Positions 55,555 to 64,000 are shown, counted from the first letter of the stretch. The stretch: 64,000 nucleotides of DNA from an uncultured Erysipelotrichaceae bacterium (GCA_947649125.1 CANSQL010000002.1:56053-120052); one strand, 5' to 3'. Made by a program: numbers and translations. Notes: generated by a model from the letters alone, not told the origin.

Positions 55555-55811
55555 AAAACAAAAAGCCTTCCTCTCCAAGAGACGAAAGCTTTACTTACGC
55601 GGTACCACTCTGATTGGCAAACTGCCCACTCAATCCATGAAAAACATGGCCGTTTGATAACGTAAGAGGTCTTACGGTACAGCCTACTGAAACTTCAGCC
55701 ATACAACTAGCGAGTGAGTAGATAAAGGCTTCATTCTGTTTTACACCAACCAACAGATCTCTATGAATCAGCGTTTTATCCGATCTCGCATCAAGCGTTT
55801 TTATTTGTATT
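55555..55811 (-). promoter_or_regulatory. T-box leader of leuACDB
   Basis: On the minus strand the leader contains the conserved T-box GAGTGGTACCGCG (around 55600-55612), followed by a terminator AAAGCCTTCCTCTC-type arm pair (AAGCTTTCGTCTC / GAGAGGAAGGCTTTTT). Stem I is closed by GCGAG/CTCGC, and its 3' side contains CTACTCACTCGC. The Leu codon CTC there is the likely specifier (tentative), matching the operon. Uncharged tRNA-Leu would stabilise the antiterminator. Confidence 0.9.
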
Positions 55812-55817
55812 GCTATT

Positions 55818-55846
55818 AGAATACAAGGATTTGATGAAAATGTCAA
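55818..55846 (-). promoter_or_regulatory. leuA promoter
   Basis: Minus strand TTGACA (55841-55846), a 17-nt spacer and TATTCT (55818-55823), just before the T-box leader. It lies within a 58-bp segment repeated at 61846-61902. Confidence 0.7.
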
Positions 55847-55876
55847 TCGTTTTCAGAAAAATTATGAAATAAATTA
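55819..55876. repeat. 58-bp direct repeat, left copy
   Basis: About 49 of 58 positions match 61846-61902 in the same orientation (GAATACAAGGATT..ATGAAAATG..ATCGTTT..TAAATTA). This copy includes the leuA promoter. Confidence 0.75.
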
Positions 55877-55989
55877 CAGCGACTTTAAATAAAATGCAGA
55901 ACAATAGGGGAGTGTTCCAAAGATTTCAATATTTCAAGGCTTCAATCACTGATTGATTCAATCTGATACCGAATCCTATATCAATATAA

Positions 55990-56409
55990 TTACTCTATAT
56001 CAAAGTTTTCTGTTTTTAAATCACAATAATATCTGCCGCTCGCAGCAGTAAACTTTAACACACAATAATCAGGATCAATGACTCCTTTTTTATAAAACAT
56101 TGTATCGCCTTTTTCCCATATCATGTTTTTAGTTTCTTGGTCGGTTAAGACTTCCATTTTACCTTTCAACATTACACCGACATACTTAATCAATCCTTTA
56201 TGATAAAAATATATGCTTGCATTTGGATTGTTTTTATATTGAGCGACTCTCATAGATGATGTATTTGTAGAAAAGTAAAATTCTTTCAGTCCATTTCTTT
56301 TTCTCGGACTCAGCATTGCTTTTACATTAGGATAATTTTCATCATCGACGGAGCATATAAAACAGACCTTTTGTTTACCGATCCATGATTCTATTTTTGT
56401 TAAATCCAT
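55990..56409 (-). CDS. Pyridoxamine 5'-phosphate oxidase-like protein
   Basis: A 139-residue split-barrel flavin-type protein: WIGKQKVCFICSVDDENYPNVKAMLS, KEFYFSTNTSSMRVAQYKNNPNASIYFY, KYVGVMLKGKMEVLTDQE. General stress protein 26 type. It lies in the AT-rich block and starts after AAAGGAG. Confidence 0.88.
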   Translation of the reverse strand: MDLTKIESWIGKQKVCFICSVDDENYPNVKAMLSPRKRNGLKEFYFSTNTSSMRVAQYKNNPNASIYFYHKGLIKYVGVMLKGKMEVLTDQETKNMIWEKGDTMFYKKGVIDPDYCVLKFTAASGRYYCDLKTENFDIE

Positions 56410-56519
56410 AATTGTTCTCCTTTATAATTTAGTGCTTATAACTCATAAAAATAACATAGTTTTCAAATTGTAATTTGTACCTTATTAGATTAATTCAGTT
56501 AATTAATCTGCAGTTTGAA

Positions 56520-57095
56520 TTACTTCTTATATTTCATATAAATCTTTTCATTAAAGCCTTTTTGTTTACCGTGCTTTTCTTTGATTCGCTTGAATTCGCT
56601 GAATCCTAATTTAGTATAACAGTTTATAGCTGAAGTGTTTATATCGGTAACATCCAATACATATTCGGTATATTCACTTAACCTTAAGCTTTCTTTTATC
56701 AAAGCAGTGGCTATTCCCATTCTTTTGTAATCTTTTTTTACTGAAACAAACTCCAAATAGCCGGTTGTTATCGGATAAGCTAATTTTGATTCAAATTCTT
56801 CTTTTAACACAATACAAGCAATCATTCCTTTTATAAAGCCGAAGTTTCTTTTGTATGAGGTACGATCTGTAATAACAGCACGACCGTTACAATCGGAAAC
56901 AGCCAAAGCACCGATGATTTCATTATTATGTTCAGCTACATAAAATTTATCTGTCATGATTCCGCTGCATATGGCCTTCGCTGTAGTTTTAATATCCTTA
57001 CATAACACAGAAAAATCTTTTTCAAAAGCCTCTGATATACAGTATGCAATATCTTCACGATCTGCATCTTTTGCTTTTCTTACAATTATTTCCAT
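56520..57095 (-). CDS. GNAT family acetyltransferase
   Basis: A 191-residue protein with the acetyl-CoA binding signature KDYKRMGIATALIKESLRL and NTSAINCYTKLGFSEF near the C-terminus. It is separated by 31 bases from the next gene upstream and probably transcribed with it. Substrate unknown. Confidence 0.85.
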   Translation of the reverse strand: MEIIVRKAKDADREDIAYCISEAFEKDFSVLCKDIKTTAKAICSGIMTDKFYVAEHNNEIIGALAVSDCNGRAVITDRTSYKRNFGFIKGMIACIVLKEEFESKLAYPITTGYLEFVSVKKDYKRMGIATALIKESLRLSEYTEYVLDVTDINTSAINCYTKLGFSEFKRIKEKHGKQKGFNEKIYMKYKK

Positions 57096-57126
57096 AGAAT
57101 TACCTCACTTTTAAATTGAAATTGAT

Positions 57127-58197
57127 CTATATTTCATCTAATCCTTTACTGATCAGTTGATAAGCTGTATATTCTGTTTCTGCAATACTTAAAATCACAT
57201 CACTTGCGGATTTCATATCTTTTTTTGTATCTAAAATATAATCAATAAATATATCACATAGTGTTTCAAATTGTTTTCCGCTGTCTTTAAACAATTCTCC
57301 CGATTTCATCAAATTATCGTTTTTATATTCGCTGCCGAGTTCAATTAACACTTTACTCATCTTATCTCTTGAACACATAAATACGACTTCATCTGTTTCA
57401 GTTGTTCCTTTTAAGCGATTCGGTGTTGTCGGTACACTGCCGCAGAATTCCACAATTCTTCTTAATATCTTATCGGTTTCTTGCTTACCCAATTCTTCTT
57501 CCCAATAAAGCATTTCCTTTGCCATTTTCTTCATTCCGTTAATACCCAAAAATGATGTAGGAGGATTTAAAAACATATCTGCTTTCTTTTTCATTGCCGA
57601 TTTAAAAACAGCCTTTTTATTATTTGGGTTTTCCATTCTGATCTTACATATTGTATTTGGTTTACATAAGCCTTTGTATTCAGCATTCATGCCTAACAGC
57701 AAATTCTCATAGGATAGTTTTATCATATCTTTTCTTCCGCAATCATATAAAAATATATTCTTTTCTTCATCATCATAGCCGATCATTAAGACATAATGAA
57801 AGGGAATATGTTCTTTATGATAAAGTTTTGTATAGTATTCTAAATAGTACATATCTAAAGCACCGATTACAACAGGGAAACCGTTATCTATTTCTTTCTT
57901 TGCTTTGGCTAATGCGGATTCTGGTGTTTTACATTCAATATGATGGTAGTAGAAATTGACTGTCGGAGCGAGAAACTCATACATTTTTTTCGTTCTTCCT
58001 TCTCCAAAGGATACCAACCTTTTGATATCTGCTTTATTGGTTTTTATATATGCAAAGCTGCAGAAACCACTCATAGCGAAAAAGAATTGATCCGGAAGTT
58101 TTTCACCGGTTTTATTCATATAAAGATCTTCAATTCCGTTCCACATGCATTCATAATCATCTAAATGATGGGGGAGATTTTCTATTATTTTTCGCAT
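57127..58197 (-). CDS. BtrH N-terminal domain-like protein
   Basis: A 356-residue protein. The N-terminal ~180 residues follow the BtrH/C39-like pattern with a Cys in MSGFCSFAYI, FPVVIGALDMYYLEYYTKLY and HYVLMIGYDDEEKNIFLYDCG (His and Asp). A helical C-terminal half follows. BtrH transfers an acyl group to butirosin; distant homologues are often in peptide or lipid modification clusters. In the block it directly follows an EFR1-like flavodoxin-ferredoxin gene and precedes GNAT. Function is uncertain. Confidence 0.7.
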   Translation of the reverse strand: MRKIIENLPHHLDDYECMWNGIEDLYMNKTGEKLPDQFFFAMSGFCSFAYIKTNKADIKRLVSFGEGRTKKMYEFLAPTVNFYYHHIECKTPESALAKAKKEIDNGFPVVIGALDMYYLEYYTKLYHKEHIPFHYVLMIGYDDEEKNIFLYDCGRKDMIKLSYENLLLGMNAEYKGLCKPNTICKIRMENPNNKKAVFKSAMKKKADMFLNPPTSFLGINGMKKMAKEMLYWEEELGKQETDKILRRIVEFCGSVPTTPNRLKGTTETDEVVFMCSRDKMSKVLIELGSEYKNDNLMKSGELFKDSGKQFETLCDIFIDYILDTKKDMKSASDVILSIAETEYTAYQLISKGLDEI

Positions 58198-58205
58198 AAA
58201 TTACC

Positions 58206-58982
58206 TCACTTTCTAACCAAATACTTTTCAATGCTGCCTTGTTGATAAACTTTACTTCCTATCAATGTAATCGCACATTCGGGGCAGTTATTTATACATC
58301 TATAACAACTTGTGCAATTTCCTTGCGGTACAGGTTGATTATCAATCATTCGCAAATTCTTTGTCGGACAGTTTACGGAACATTTGCCGCAAGATATGCA
58401 CTTATAATAATCAATCTTTAACTTATCTTTCAGTTTGAAAGGTTTATTATAAAACCATAATCTTTGTCCGAATAAACCTAAAAGATAACTGATTAAAGAC
58501 AGTCCGTCCTTTGGATACTTTCCTTTTTTTATGTTTGCTACAGTATTTCTGATTTTTATATCTGCTTTTTCTACTGTTTTTTTATTTCCTTCAATATCTT
58601 TTTTTAATAGTTTTACATCTCCGATGCAGTCAGGCATTTTTATATGAACTCCGCCGATAATATCAGCACCGTACTTTTTTAATAATCTTGCCGAACAACC
58701 TGTTCCGTCTCCGCTGAATAATCCCATTGTGACTATAATAAATATATTTTTGTTTTTGAATATTTCTTTATTATTATTTAGAAAATCTTTAACAATAATC
58801 GGAATATCACTATAATAAATCGGATAAGCAAATACAATATCATTACTTTCTTTTATTTTGGTTATACAATTTTTATCCTCAATAGAATAAAGATCATTTT
58901 CTTTTTTATCATTGTAATATTCTAAAAACTTACTGACACAATATTTTGTATTTCCTGTTCCGCTAAAATATACTCCGACCAT
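58206..58982 (-). CDS. Flavodoxin-ferredoxin protein (EFR1 family)
   Basis: A 258-residue protein with an N-terminal flavodoxin-like domain (VYFSGTGNTKYCVSKFLEYY, FAYPIYYSDIPIIVKDFLNN) and two C-terminal 4Fe-4S motifs (CISCGKCSVNCPTKN and CTSCYRCINNCPECA). It moves electrons between flavin and clusters. It is eight bases upstream of the BtrH-like gene. Confidence 0.92.
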   Translation of the reverse strand: MVGVYFSGTGNTKYCVSKFLEYYNDKKENDLYSIEDKNCITKIKESNDIVFAYPIYYSDIPIIVKDFLNNNKEIFKNKNIFIIVTMGLFSGDGTGCSARLLKKYGADIIGGVHIKMPDCIGDVKLLKKDIEGNKKTVEKADIKIRNTVANIKKGKYPKDGLSLISYLLGLFGQRLWFYNKPFKLKDKLKIDYYKCISCGKCSVNCPTKNLRMIDNQPVPQGNCTSCYRCINNCPECAITLIGSKVYQQGSIEKYLVRK

Positions 58983-59166
58983 TTTAATCTTCCTTTCAAG
59001 CTTTGATTTAAAACATAGATTTTGAGTGTTTAATGTTATTCGCAGGTTATCGATATTATACGTTTTTCGGAAATGATTTTCAACATTTCTCGATAATTAT
59101 CAATCAATGCTTTAGGGAAGAATTCATCAAACATTAATATCATCTTACTTTCAAAAAGCTGTTTCT

Positions 59167-59724
59167 TTATTCACAAGTGCCATTCTTGTCTTTAAAATAC
59201 AGCTCTATGTTTTTTAGGCTTTGATCTATGTCATCGGAATCTACAACTTCTTTTAAATCTTGAAGCATTTTACCAGAACAGTTTTCACATCTTAAATACC
59301 TGTCAGTACCGAATTCCACTTCATATTTTTTATTTTCCAATATACAAGTAGTTATCGCATAACTTTCAATTTCGGTTGAGATACTGATCTCTGCCGCAGT
59401 AAAACAAGCAACAGCAATTATATTGAGTGCCAAACCGATAAGAAGTATGATTCCGATCATTTTTAATATTTTGATAATAATACCTGCCGGTTTTTCTGTA
59501 TGACCGACCTTTTCTTCTGATATGCTTTTCATTTCGTTGTCTAAAAGTTCATCAACACTTACATGTAATGTTTTTGATAAAAGCTTTAGCTGCTGCGGAT
59601 TCGGTGCTGTTTCATTTAACTCCCAATGTGAGATTGTTTGTCTTGTAACGTTTACTTGTTCTCCTAATTGTTCTTGTGAGAGACCGATTTTTTTTCTTAG
59701 CTTTAATATATTTTCTCCAAGCAT
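59167..59724 (-). CDS. XRE regulator with membrane-anchored C-terminus
   Basis: A 185-residue protein: an N-terminal HTH_3 (LGENILKLRKKIGLSQEQLG, VTRQTISHWE) then a linker, a transmembrane helix (about residues 85-110, IGIILLIGLALNIIAVACF) and an extracytoplasmic domain with two Cys (CENC). It could sense the envelope. Start 59724 follows AAAGGAG. Confidence 0.82.
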   Translation of the reverse strand: MLGENILKLRKKIGLSQEQLGEQVNVTRQTISHWELNETAPNPQQLKLLSKTLHVSVDELLDNEMKSISEEKVGHTEKPAGIIIKILKMIGIILLIGLALNIIAVACFTAAEISISTEIESYAITTCILENKKYEVEFGTDRYLRCENCSGKMLQDLKEVVDSDDIDQSLKNIELYFKDKNGTCE

Positions 59725-59838
59725 GATATTTTCTCCTTTCATCGTCAATGATAACTTATTACCACGTAACGATTCTACCAAAGTTCTTTGGAGCGTTGTC
59801 AAAGTGTTTTAACATTCATATAAATCGTATTCAGACGG

Positions 59839-60888
59839 TTATTTTATGCCCAACAATTTATTTAGATAGGGAATCCTTTTCAACACTTCATAGCAAAGCA
59901 TTGTCAGCACAAAGCTTCCGAGCATGATGATTATTACTTGTAAAAAGAGATGATCAATGAAAGATAATGTGTAATATCCTAATGCAACTAATATTGATTG
60001 GTGAAGTAGATAGATAGGGAATGAAGCCTTACTGAAATATTCAGTCAGCTTTGTTTCTTTGTTGAGATAACATTTTCCAAGTATCAAACAAGCTAATATC
60101 CCTAACCAGCATACTAAACTTACCGCAAAATCTCCGTAATAAGAGTATTGATAATATCCTGTTACCAATATTGCTTGTAACACAACAAACAATCCTAAAA
60201 TCACTTTCTTATTATCTGTCAGCTTATCAATGATTTTTTCATTGCTAAACATATAATATCCTAATAAGAATAATATAAAGTACTTGCCGAGACTGTATCC
60301 GCCGAAATTGCCTATATAATACAGTATCCATACAGGGATAAATAATAAAATTATGGTAATTATATTTGCCTTTTCAAACTTAACCGCAAATTTTTTATAA
60401 GGTATATATTTTATTATCGGTAATGCTGAAAGCGAGATGATAAATAAAAATAAGATAAACCATAAATGCCCTGGAGTAAAGCTTCCGTCATAACCGCTTA
60501 AATCGGTACAATGGGTAAAAAAATATTTATAATTTTCAAACCTGCTTCCTGTATATCCAAAAAAGAATTTTCGGGCATAAAAGGTTTGAATCGGAACAAG
60601 TAACAGCATTCCGCCGATCAACGGAATAAACAGTTTACTGAAACGCTCCTTTATGAATTTCTTTGTATCGCGCTTTTCTAACGAATATCTTGTACACATG
60701 CCCGCAATCACAAACAACAGTGCCATAAACCAAGGATTTACGATGATAATCAGTGAGCTTAATAATTTATTTTCTCCGCCCCATACATAAAATTTTCCGC
60801 CGTAATTATTCCAAATCATAAAAGTATGAACAGGAAATAAAAAGAGAATCATGATCGTTCTTAAATTATCTAAATAATATTTTCTCAT
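59839..60888 (-). CDS. Acyltransferase 3 family membrane protein
   Basis: A 349-residue protein with ten or so helices. The start YYLDNLRTIMILFLFPVHTFMIWN matches the acyltransferase_3 motif with the conserved His. RYSLEKRDTKKFIKERFSKLFIPLIGG follows, then HLWFILFLFII and SFPIYLLHQSILVALGYY. It acylates an exported polysaccharide or glycan; the substrate is unknown. Confidence 0.88.
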   Translation of the reverse strand: MRKYYLDNLRTIMILFLFPVHTFMIWNNYGGKFYVWGGENKLLSSLIIIVNPWFMALLFVIAGMCTRYSLEKRDTKKFIKERFSKLFIPLIGGMLLLVPIQTFYARKFFFGYTGSRFENYKYFFTHCTDLSGYDGSFTPGHLWFILFLFIISLSALPIIKYIPYKKFAVKFEKANIITIILLFIPVWILYYIGNFGGYSLGKYFILFLLGYYMFSNEKIIDKLTDNKKVILGLFVVLQAILVTGYYQYSYYGDFAVSLVCWLGILACLILGKCYLNKETKLTEYFSKASFPIYLLHQSILVALGYYTLSFIDHLFLQVIIIMLGSFVLTMLCYEVLKRIPYLNKLLGIK

Positions 60889-60985
60889 GATTTCACCTCA
60901 CTTTCAAATTCCGGTTAATTGTTCTTTTGCCTGTATCTAAAAAGACAGCAATTCTTTCAGTCAGCTCCGATTTACAAACCGGTAT

Positions 60986-61510
60986 TTATCTATTTATCAA
61001 TTCAAGAGTTTTTTCAAATGAAATACATTCTGCGAATCTTCCGTTCCACAGGAGCTCATTATAATATCTATAAGAATTTTCTGCTGTCATATATTTATTA
61101 TCAATCGTACTGTTTGTATTAGCCGGTACAATCATTTTAAGCCCATGTTCAAAACCACATTTCACTGTTGCATCTATACAGTAATCTGTTTGCAGCCCTA
61201 CAATAATAACTGTATCTTCGCCTTTTTCACGCAGGTAATCCAACAACCCCGTATCTCTAAAAGCACTGTTTACACTTTTGTCAAAAACAAGCTCATTTGG
61301 CATTGGCTGAAATTCTTCGTATATTTCATAGCCTAATGTGCCTTTCGTTAATTTCTGTCCGACACCATCATCATGTCTAACATAAATAACTTCTATATTA
61401 TTATTGCGTGCCTCTTTGATTAGTGTTTTAATACGATATATAAAAGTCTGAAATTGATACAAGTCATCATTCATAATTAAATTTTGAGTATCAACAACTA
61501 ACAATATCAT
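60986..61510 (-). CDS. Isochorismatase-like cysteine hydrolase
   Basis: A 174-residue protein with the catalytic Asp in ILLVVDTQNLI, the Lys in the FDKSVNSAF region, and the Cys in VGLQTDYCIDATV. Substrates include nicotinamide and related amides. The start 61510 follows GGGAGGT; longer frames lack a site. Confidence 0.88.
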   Translation of the reverse strand: MILLVVDTQNLIMNDDLYQFQTFIYRIKTLIKEARNNNIEVIYVRHDDGVGQKLTKGTLGYEIYEEFQPMPNELVFDKSVNSAFRDTGLLDYLREKGEDTVIIVGLQTDYCIDATVKCGFEHGLKMIVPANTNSTIDNKYMTAENSYRYYNELLWNGRFAECISFEKTLELINR

Positions 61511-61899
61511 TTTATTACCTCCCGGATTGTGGTTTACCGTAATAAGTGATTTGCACAAACAAAAATTGCACCTATGAGTCACTTCTGTCTTTTCAACAAC
61601 CGGCTGTTTGTCTGTGAATTAATTATAGCATTTTTACTCAATAATAGGTAATATCATTTCTGATTAATTTAAAACATTGCTTCTATAATGGATGTATAAG
61701 CAGAGAAGGATATAAATAAAGACAGAAATAAAACAGAATCTAAAATAGAAAAAAGAGGGGATAGGGTAAACTGCCGCAAAGTTAATTTATGCTTTTTAAC
61801 CTATGAAAAGCAAAAGCATTTATCATGTAAGCGATATTGTTATCGGAATACAAGGATTCAATGAAAATGCCGATCGTTTCAAATAAATCATGAATTAAA
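61511..61899. other. Gene-free segment with right copy of direct repeat
   Basis: No coding frame is convincing. The main feature is the direct repeat at 61846-61902. Confidence 0.5.
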
Positions 61900-61902
61900 T
61901 TA
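61846..61902. repeat. 58-bp direct repeat, right copy
   Basis: Matches 55819-55876 with about eight substitutions and a one-base gap. The -35 element of the left copy is altered here (TTGACA to TCGGCA), so it is probably not an active promoter. It marks the right border of the AT-rich accessory block. Confidence 0.7.
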
Positions 61903-62334
61903 TTTTATGATGAAATCGCTCAAAATTCTATATATGCAATAAGCTACCCATAATATCCATGTAATTGCCCATTCTTGCGTGATAATGCTGATGATTAAGT
62001 ATAAGCCTGCGACAGTAAGCGCGACTGTCCAATTCATAATTTTCTTGTTTCTTGTAATTGTTTGATCAGAAGCAACGATCAGATCAGACAGCACTCGTTC
62101 AATCTTTTCACTTTCTTCAGAATCAGTTTTTTCTCCGTTAAATAAGTCTATAATAGATATATTTAAGCATTTAGCCAAAGGCTCAATCAATGAAATATCA
62201 GGGAAACCGATGCCGCGTTCCCATTTTGAAACAGTCGCACTTGATATATGCAGTTCATTCGCTAATTCTTTTTGTGTTTTATTACTTTGTTTACGAAGAT
62301 CGGCAATTAAGCTGCCTGTTTTTTTAGCGTCCAT
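61900..62334 (-). CDS. XRE regulator with transmembrane tail
   Basis: A 144-residue protein with a typical HTH_3 (TGSLIADLRKQSNKTQKELA, ISSATVSKWERG) and two hydrophobic C-terminal helices (WTVALTVAGLYLIISIITQE and WILWVAYCIYRILSDF). Membrane-anchored XRE proteins often respond to envelope signals. Start 62334 follows AAAGGA at nine bases. Confidence 0.85.
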   Translation of the reverse strand: MDAKKTGSLIADLRKQSNKTQKELANELHISSATVSKWERGIGFPDISLIEPLAKCLNISIIDLFNGEKTDSEESEKIERVLSDLIVASDQTITRNKKIMNWTVALTVAGLYLIISIITQEWAITWILWVAYCIYRILSDFIIK

Positions 62335-62583
62335 AAGAATCATTCCTTTCTTTTGTTGCTTTTATTATACACAATTATCATGAAAAGACTATCAACGCTT
62401 CGTTGAAACATGCTTAATGTTATAAATAAGAAAGCATGAATTCCTATCAGCTGATATTTAATAAAACGATTGTTGTTGCACTGCATATATTTGATCGATT
62501 TTATTTTCACGATAAAACAGCTTTCGATAAAAATTTATTCTAAATACCAATGTTCCATCATACGCTTTATTGAGGTAGATAAG

Positions 62584-63777
62584 ATGAAAAAAATACTTAG
62601 CTTATTCATAGCCGTTTTATTAGGCTTATCCGTTGGCTTAATGAATGTACAGGCAGAAACAAAGGAACCGCAGAAAAATGAGGAGAATACGAAAAACAAT
62701 GCTGATTTAGCGAAAAGTGCAAAAGCTGCATATTTAATGGAATATTCAAGCGGCAAGATGATCTATGCGAAAAATGAGCATGAAAAGCTGTATCCGGCAT
62801 CAATGACAAAGATGATGGGCTTATTATTGATCTATGAGGCATTGAATGACGGAAAGCTGAAATGGGACGATGTGGTAACGACAAGCGAGCATGCCGCAAG
62901 CATGGGCGGCAGTCAGGTATTCCTAGAGGTCAATGAACAGATGAGTGTACGCGATATGGTAAAAAGCATCTGTATCGCATCGGCAAATGATGCGATGGTT
63001 GCGATGGCGGAAAAAATCGGCGGTACGCATGAGCATTTTGTACAGCTGATGAATGATAAGGCCAAGCAGCTGCAGTTAAAGGAAACGCATTTTATGAATG
63101 CGACCGGTCTGCATGATCCCGAGCATTATACAAGTGCATACGATATGGCGATGATTGCGAAGGCATTGATTAAAGAGGGAGATAAGGAACTGCTTGATAT
63201 CACATCTACGTATGATGCGTATATTCGTGAAAACAGCGATAATAAATTCTGGCTCGTTAATACAAATAAGCTGATTAAGCAATATCCGGGTGTGGACGGC
63301 TTAAAGACCGGCTTTACACAAGAGGCGATGTCATGTATTACGGTAACGGCACAAAAGGACAGTCTCAGATTGATCAGTGTCGTGATGGGAGAACCGTCCT
63401 CAAAGCAGCGCAATGCAGAAATTAAAACGATCCTGGACTATGGCTTCTCACAGTTTGAACAGGGACTGTTATATCCTGCTGATACGGTGATTGAAACAAA
63501 ACAGCTTGATAACGGTAAGCCTGACAAGGTGAATTTGATTACCACTAAGGATATTCGCTATGTATTTGAAAAGGGAACACAGCCGAAGGAAGCGGATCGT
63601 AAGGTTGAAATCACTAAGCCGAATTTACCTTATCTGCGCGGTGATATTGTAGGCAAGGTTACGATTACGATGGACGACGGCTTTGTGGCGGAAAGCGATT
63701 TGACCGTAGATGCAGACGTTCAGCCGCTGGATTATTTTGACCTGTTTGTGAAAAGTTTTATTGACTTTCTGATTTAG
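62584..63777 (+). CDS. D-alanyl-D-alanine carboxypeptidase (DacA/PBP5 type)
   Basis: A 397-residue penicillin-binding protein. It has a signal peptide (about residues 1-24) and SxxK in SMTKMMG, SxN in ASANDAM and KTG in DGLKTGFT. A C-terminal beta domain and an amphipathic membrane-anchoring helix (LDYFDLFVKSFIDFLI) follow. It trims pentapeptides in the wall. The start ATG 62584 follows GAGGTAGATAAG. In contrast to the VanY-like protein at 15861, all active-site residues are present. Confidence 0.94.
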   Translation: MKKILSLFIAVLLGLSVGLMNVQAETKEPQKNEENTKNNADLAKSAKAAYLMEYSSGKMIYAKNEHEKLYPASMTKMMGLLLIYEALNDGKLKWDDVVTTSEHAASMGGSQVFLEVNEQMSVRDMVKSICIASANDAMVAMAEKIGGTHEHFVQLMNDKAKQLQLKETHFMNATGLHDPEHYTSAYDMAMIAKALIKEGDKELLDITSTYDAYIRENSDNKFWLVNTNKLIKQYPGVDGLKTGFTQEAMSCITVTAQKDSLRLISVVMGEPSSKQRNAEIKTILDYGFSQFEQGLLYPADTVIETKQLDNGKPDKVNLITTKDIRYVFEKGTQPKEADRKVEITKPNLPYLRGDIVGKVTITMDDGFVAESDLTVDADVQPLDYFDLFVKSFIDFLI

Positions 63778-63788
63778 GAAAATATTGT

Positions 63789-63817
63789 TTGACATATAGA
63801 ATAAGACAAGGTATAAT
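63789..63817 (+). promoter_or_regulatory. Promoter of small RNA
   Basis: TTGACA (63789-63794), a 17-nt spacer and TATAAT (63812-63817), consensus in both boxes. Confidence 0.85.
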
Positions 63818-63823
63818 TACTCT

Positions 63824-63958
63824 GCAAATGTAAGACTGAGAATAGTAAAAATTCATTACTTCTCCAGACAGATTACCTCCCCCCATATACCCAGTAATTT
63901 GTCCCTCAGCATTTTGCGGAAAGTCTGTTTTCTGACAGGCTTTTCTTTTTGTATCGAG
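63824..63958 (+). ncRNA. Candidate small RNA with C-rich apical loop
   Basis: A transcript of about 135 nt from a consensus promoter to a terminator (AAGTCTG/CAGGCTT plus TTTTCTTTTT, ending at 63950). A long imperfect stem joins TGCAAATG (63822-63829) to CATTTTGCG (63909-63917). CTGAG pairs with CTCAG, and GACAGATTAC with GTAATTTGTC (63867-63902). The apical loop is CTCCCCCCATATACCCA, able to pair with GGGGGAG-type ribosome binding sites. The architecture resembles the RNA at 4426; no coding frame. 6S-like RNA is the alternative. Confidence 0.65.
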
Positions 63959-63960
63959 AA

Positions 63961-63983
63961 AACCCCTTGTTGTACAAGGGGTT
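63961..63983 (-). terminator. Terminator, likely for a minus-strand gene beyond the window
   Basis: AACCCCTTG-TTGTA-CAAGGGGTT; on the minus strand it is followed by TTTTCTC. Confidence 0.6.
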
Positions 63984-64000
63984 CAGAAAAGCTTAAGCGA

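Overview
The window looks like chromosome from a low-to-moderate GC, spore-forming Firmicute, most likely of the Erysipelotrichia/Erysipelotrichaceae type. Supporting signs are Firmicute housekeeping blocks (lspA-rluD, cvpA-mutS2-uvrC, rnhC), AGGAGG-type ribosome binding sites, TTGACA/TATAAT promoters, a GerE-like regulator, a sigma-K with a pro-sequence, a GerM-like protein and a T-box leader. The taxon is my inference; there is no rRNA here.

Layout. 0-4.4 kb: the end of an ABC permease, an ABC ATPase-permease, and a PadR/HAAS-DUF1700/DUF4097 envelope-stress-like triad. 4.4-4.6 kb: a small RNA with anti-Shine-Dalgarno loops. 4.7-7.9 kb: lspA, rluD-like, rhomboid protease and comEB, with convergent rnhC. 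9-14 kb: cvpA, mutS2, uvrC and a gerE homologue that lacks a canonical start codon. 14.1-15.9 kb: an unassigned RNA made of two tandem motifs and small regulators. 15.9-19.6 kb: a VanY-like protein without its catalytic residues, followed by a MurL epimerase and a MurD-like ligase, which together suggest the alternative route to D-Glu in peptidoglycan. 19.7-23.2 kb: sigK, gerM, a phosphodiesterase and a Pro/Gln-rich membrane protein.

23.2-25.7 kb: tRNA-Arg(TCT) followed by an accessory patch with two toxin-antitoxin-like operons on the minus strand. Both are preceded by copies of the same promoter plus hairpin leader. 25.7-36.3 kb: bactofilin, DMT transporter, monomeric [FeFe]-hydrogenase-like protein, lactate permease, aminotransferase, NimA-like protein, two paralogous small lipoproteins, and NusG-II / Gx transporter / TSCPD proteins.

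36.5-42.9 kb: ilvA-ilvB-ilvN-ilvC-ilvD behind a leader-peptide attenuator (ten consecutive Val/Ile/Leu codons, with mutually exclusive antiterminator and terminator). 51-55.9 kb: leuA-leuC-leuD-leuB on the minus strand behind a T-box. The two halves of branched-chain amino-acid synthesis are therefore controlled by two different termination mechanisms. In between are a candidate RNA, a sortase-anchored FIVAR-repeat surface protein and assorted small genes, including a cysteine-rich protein gene interrupted by an in-frame TAG.

55.9-61.9 kb: a visibly AT-richer block of minus-strand accessory genes (flavin-type oxidase, GNAT, BtrH-like, flavodoxin-ferredoxin, XRE, acyltransferase, isochorismatase-like). 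It is bracketed by two imperfect 58-bp direct repeats, one of which is the leuA promoter. 62-64 kb: an XRE regulator, a serine D,D-carboxypeptidase and a second small RNA with a C-rich loop.
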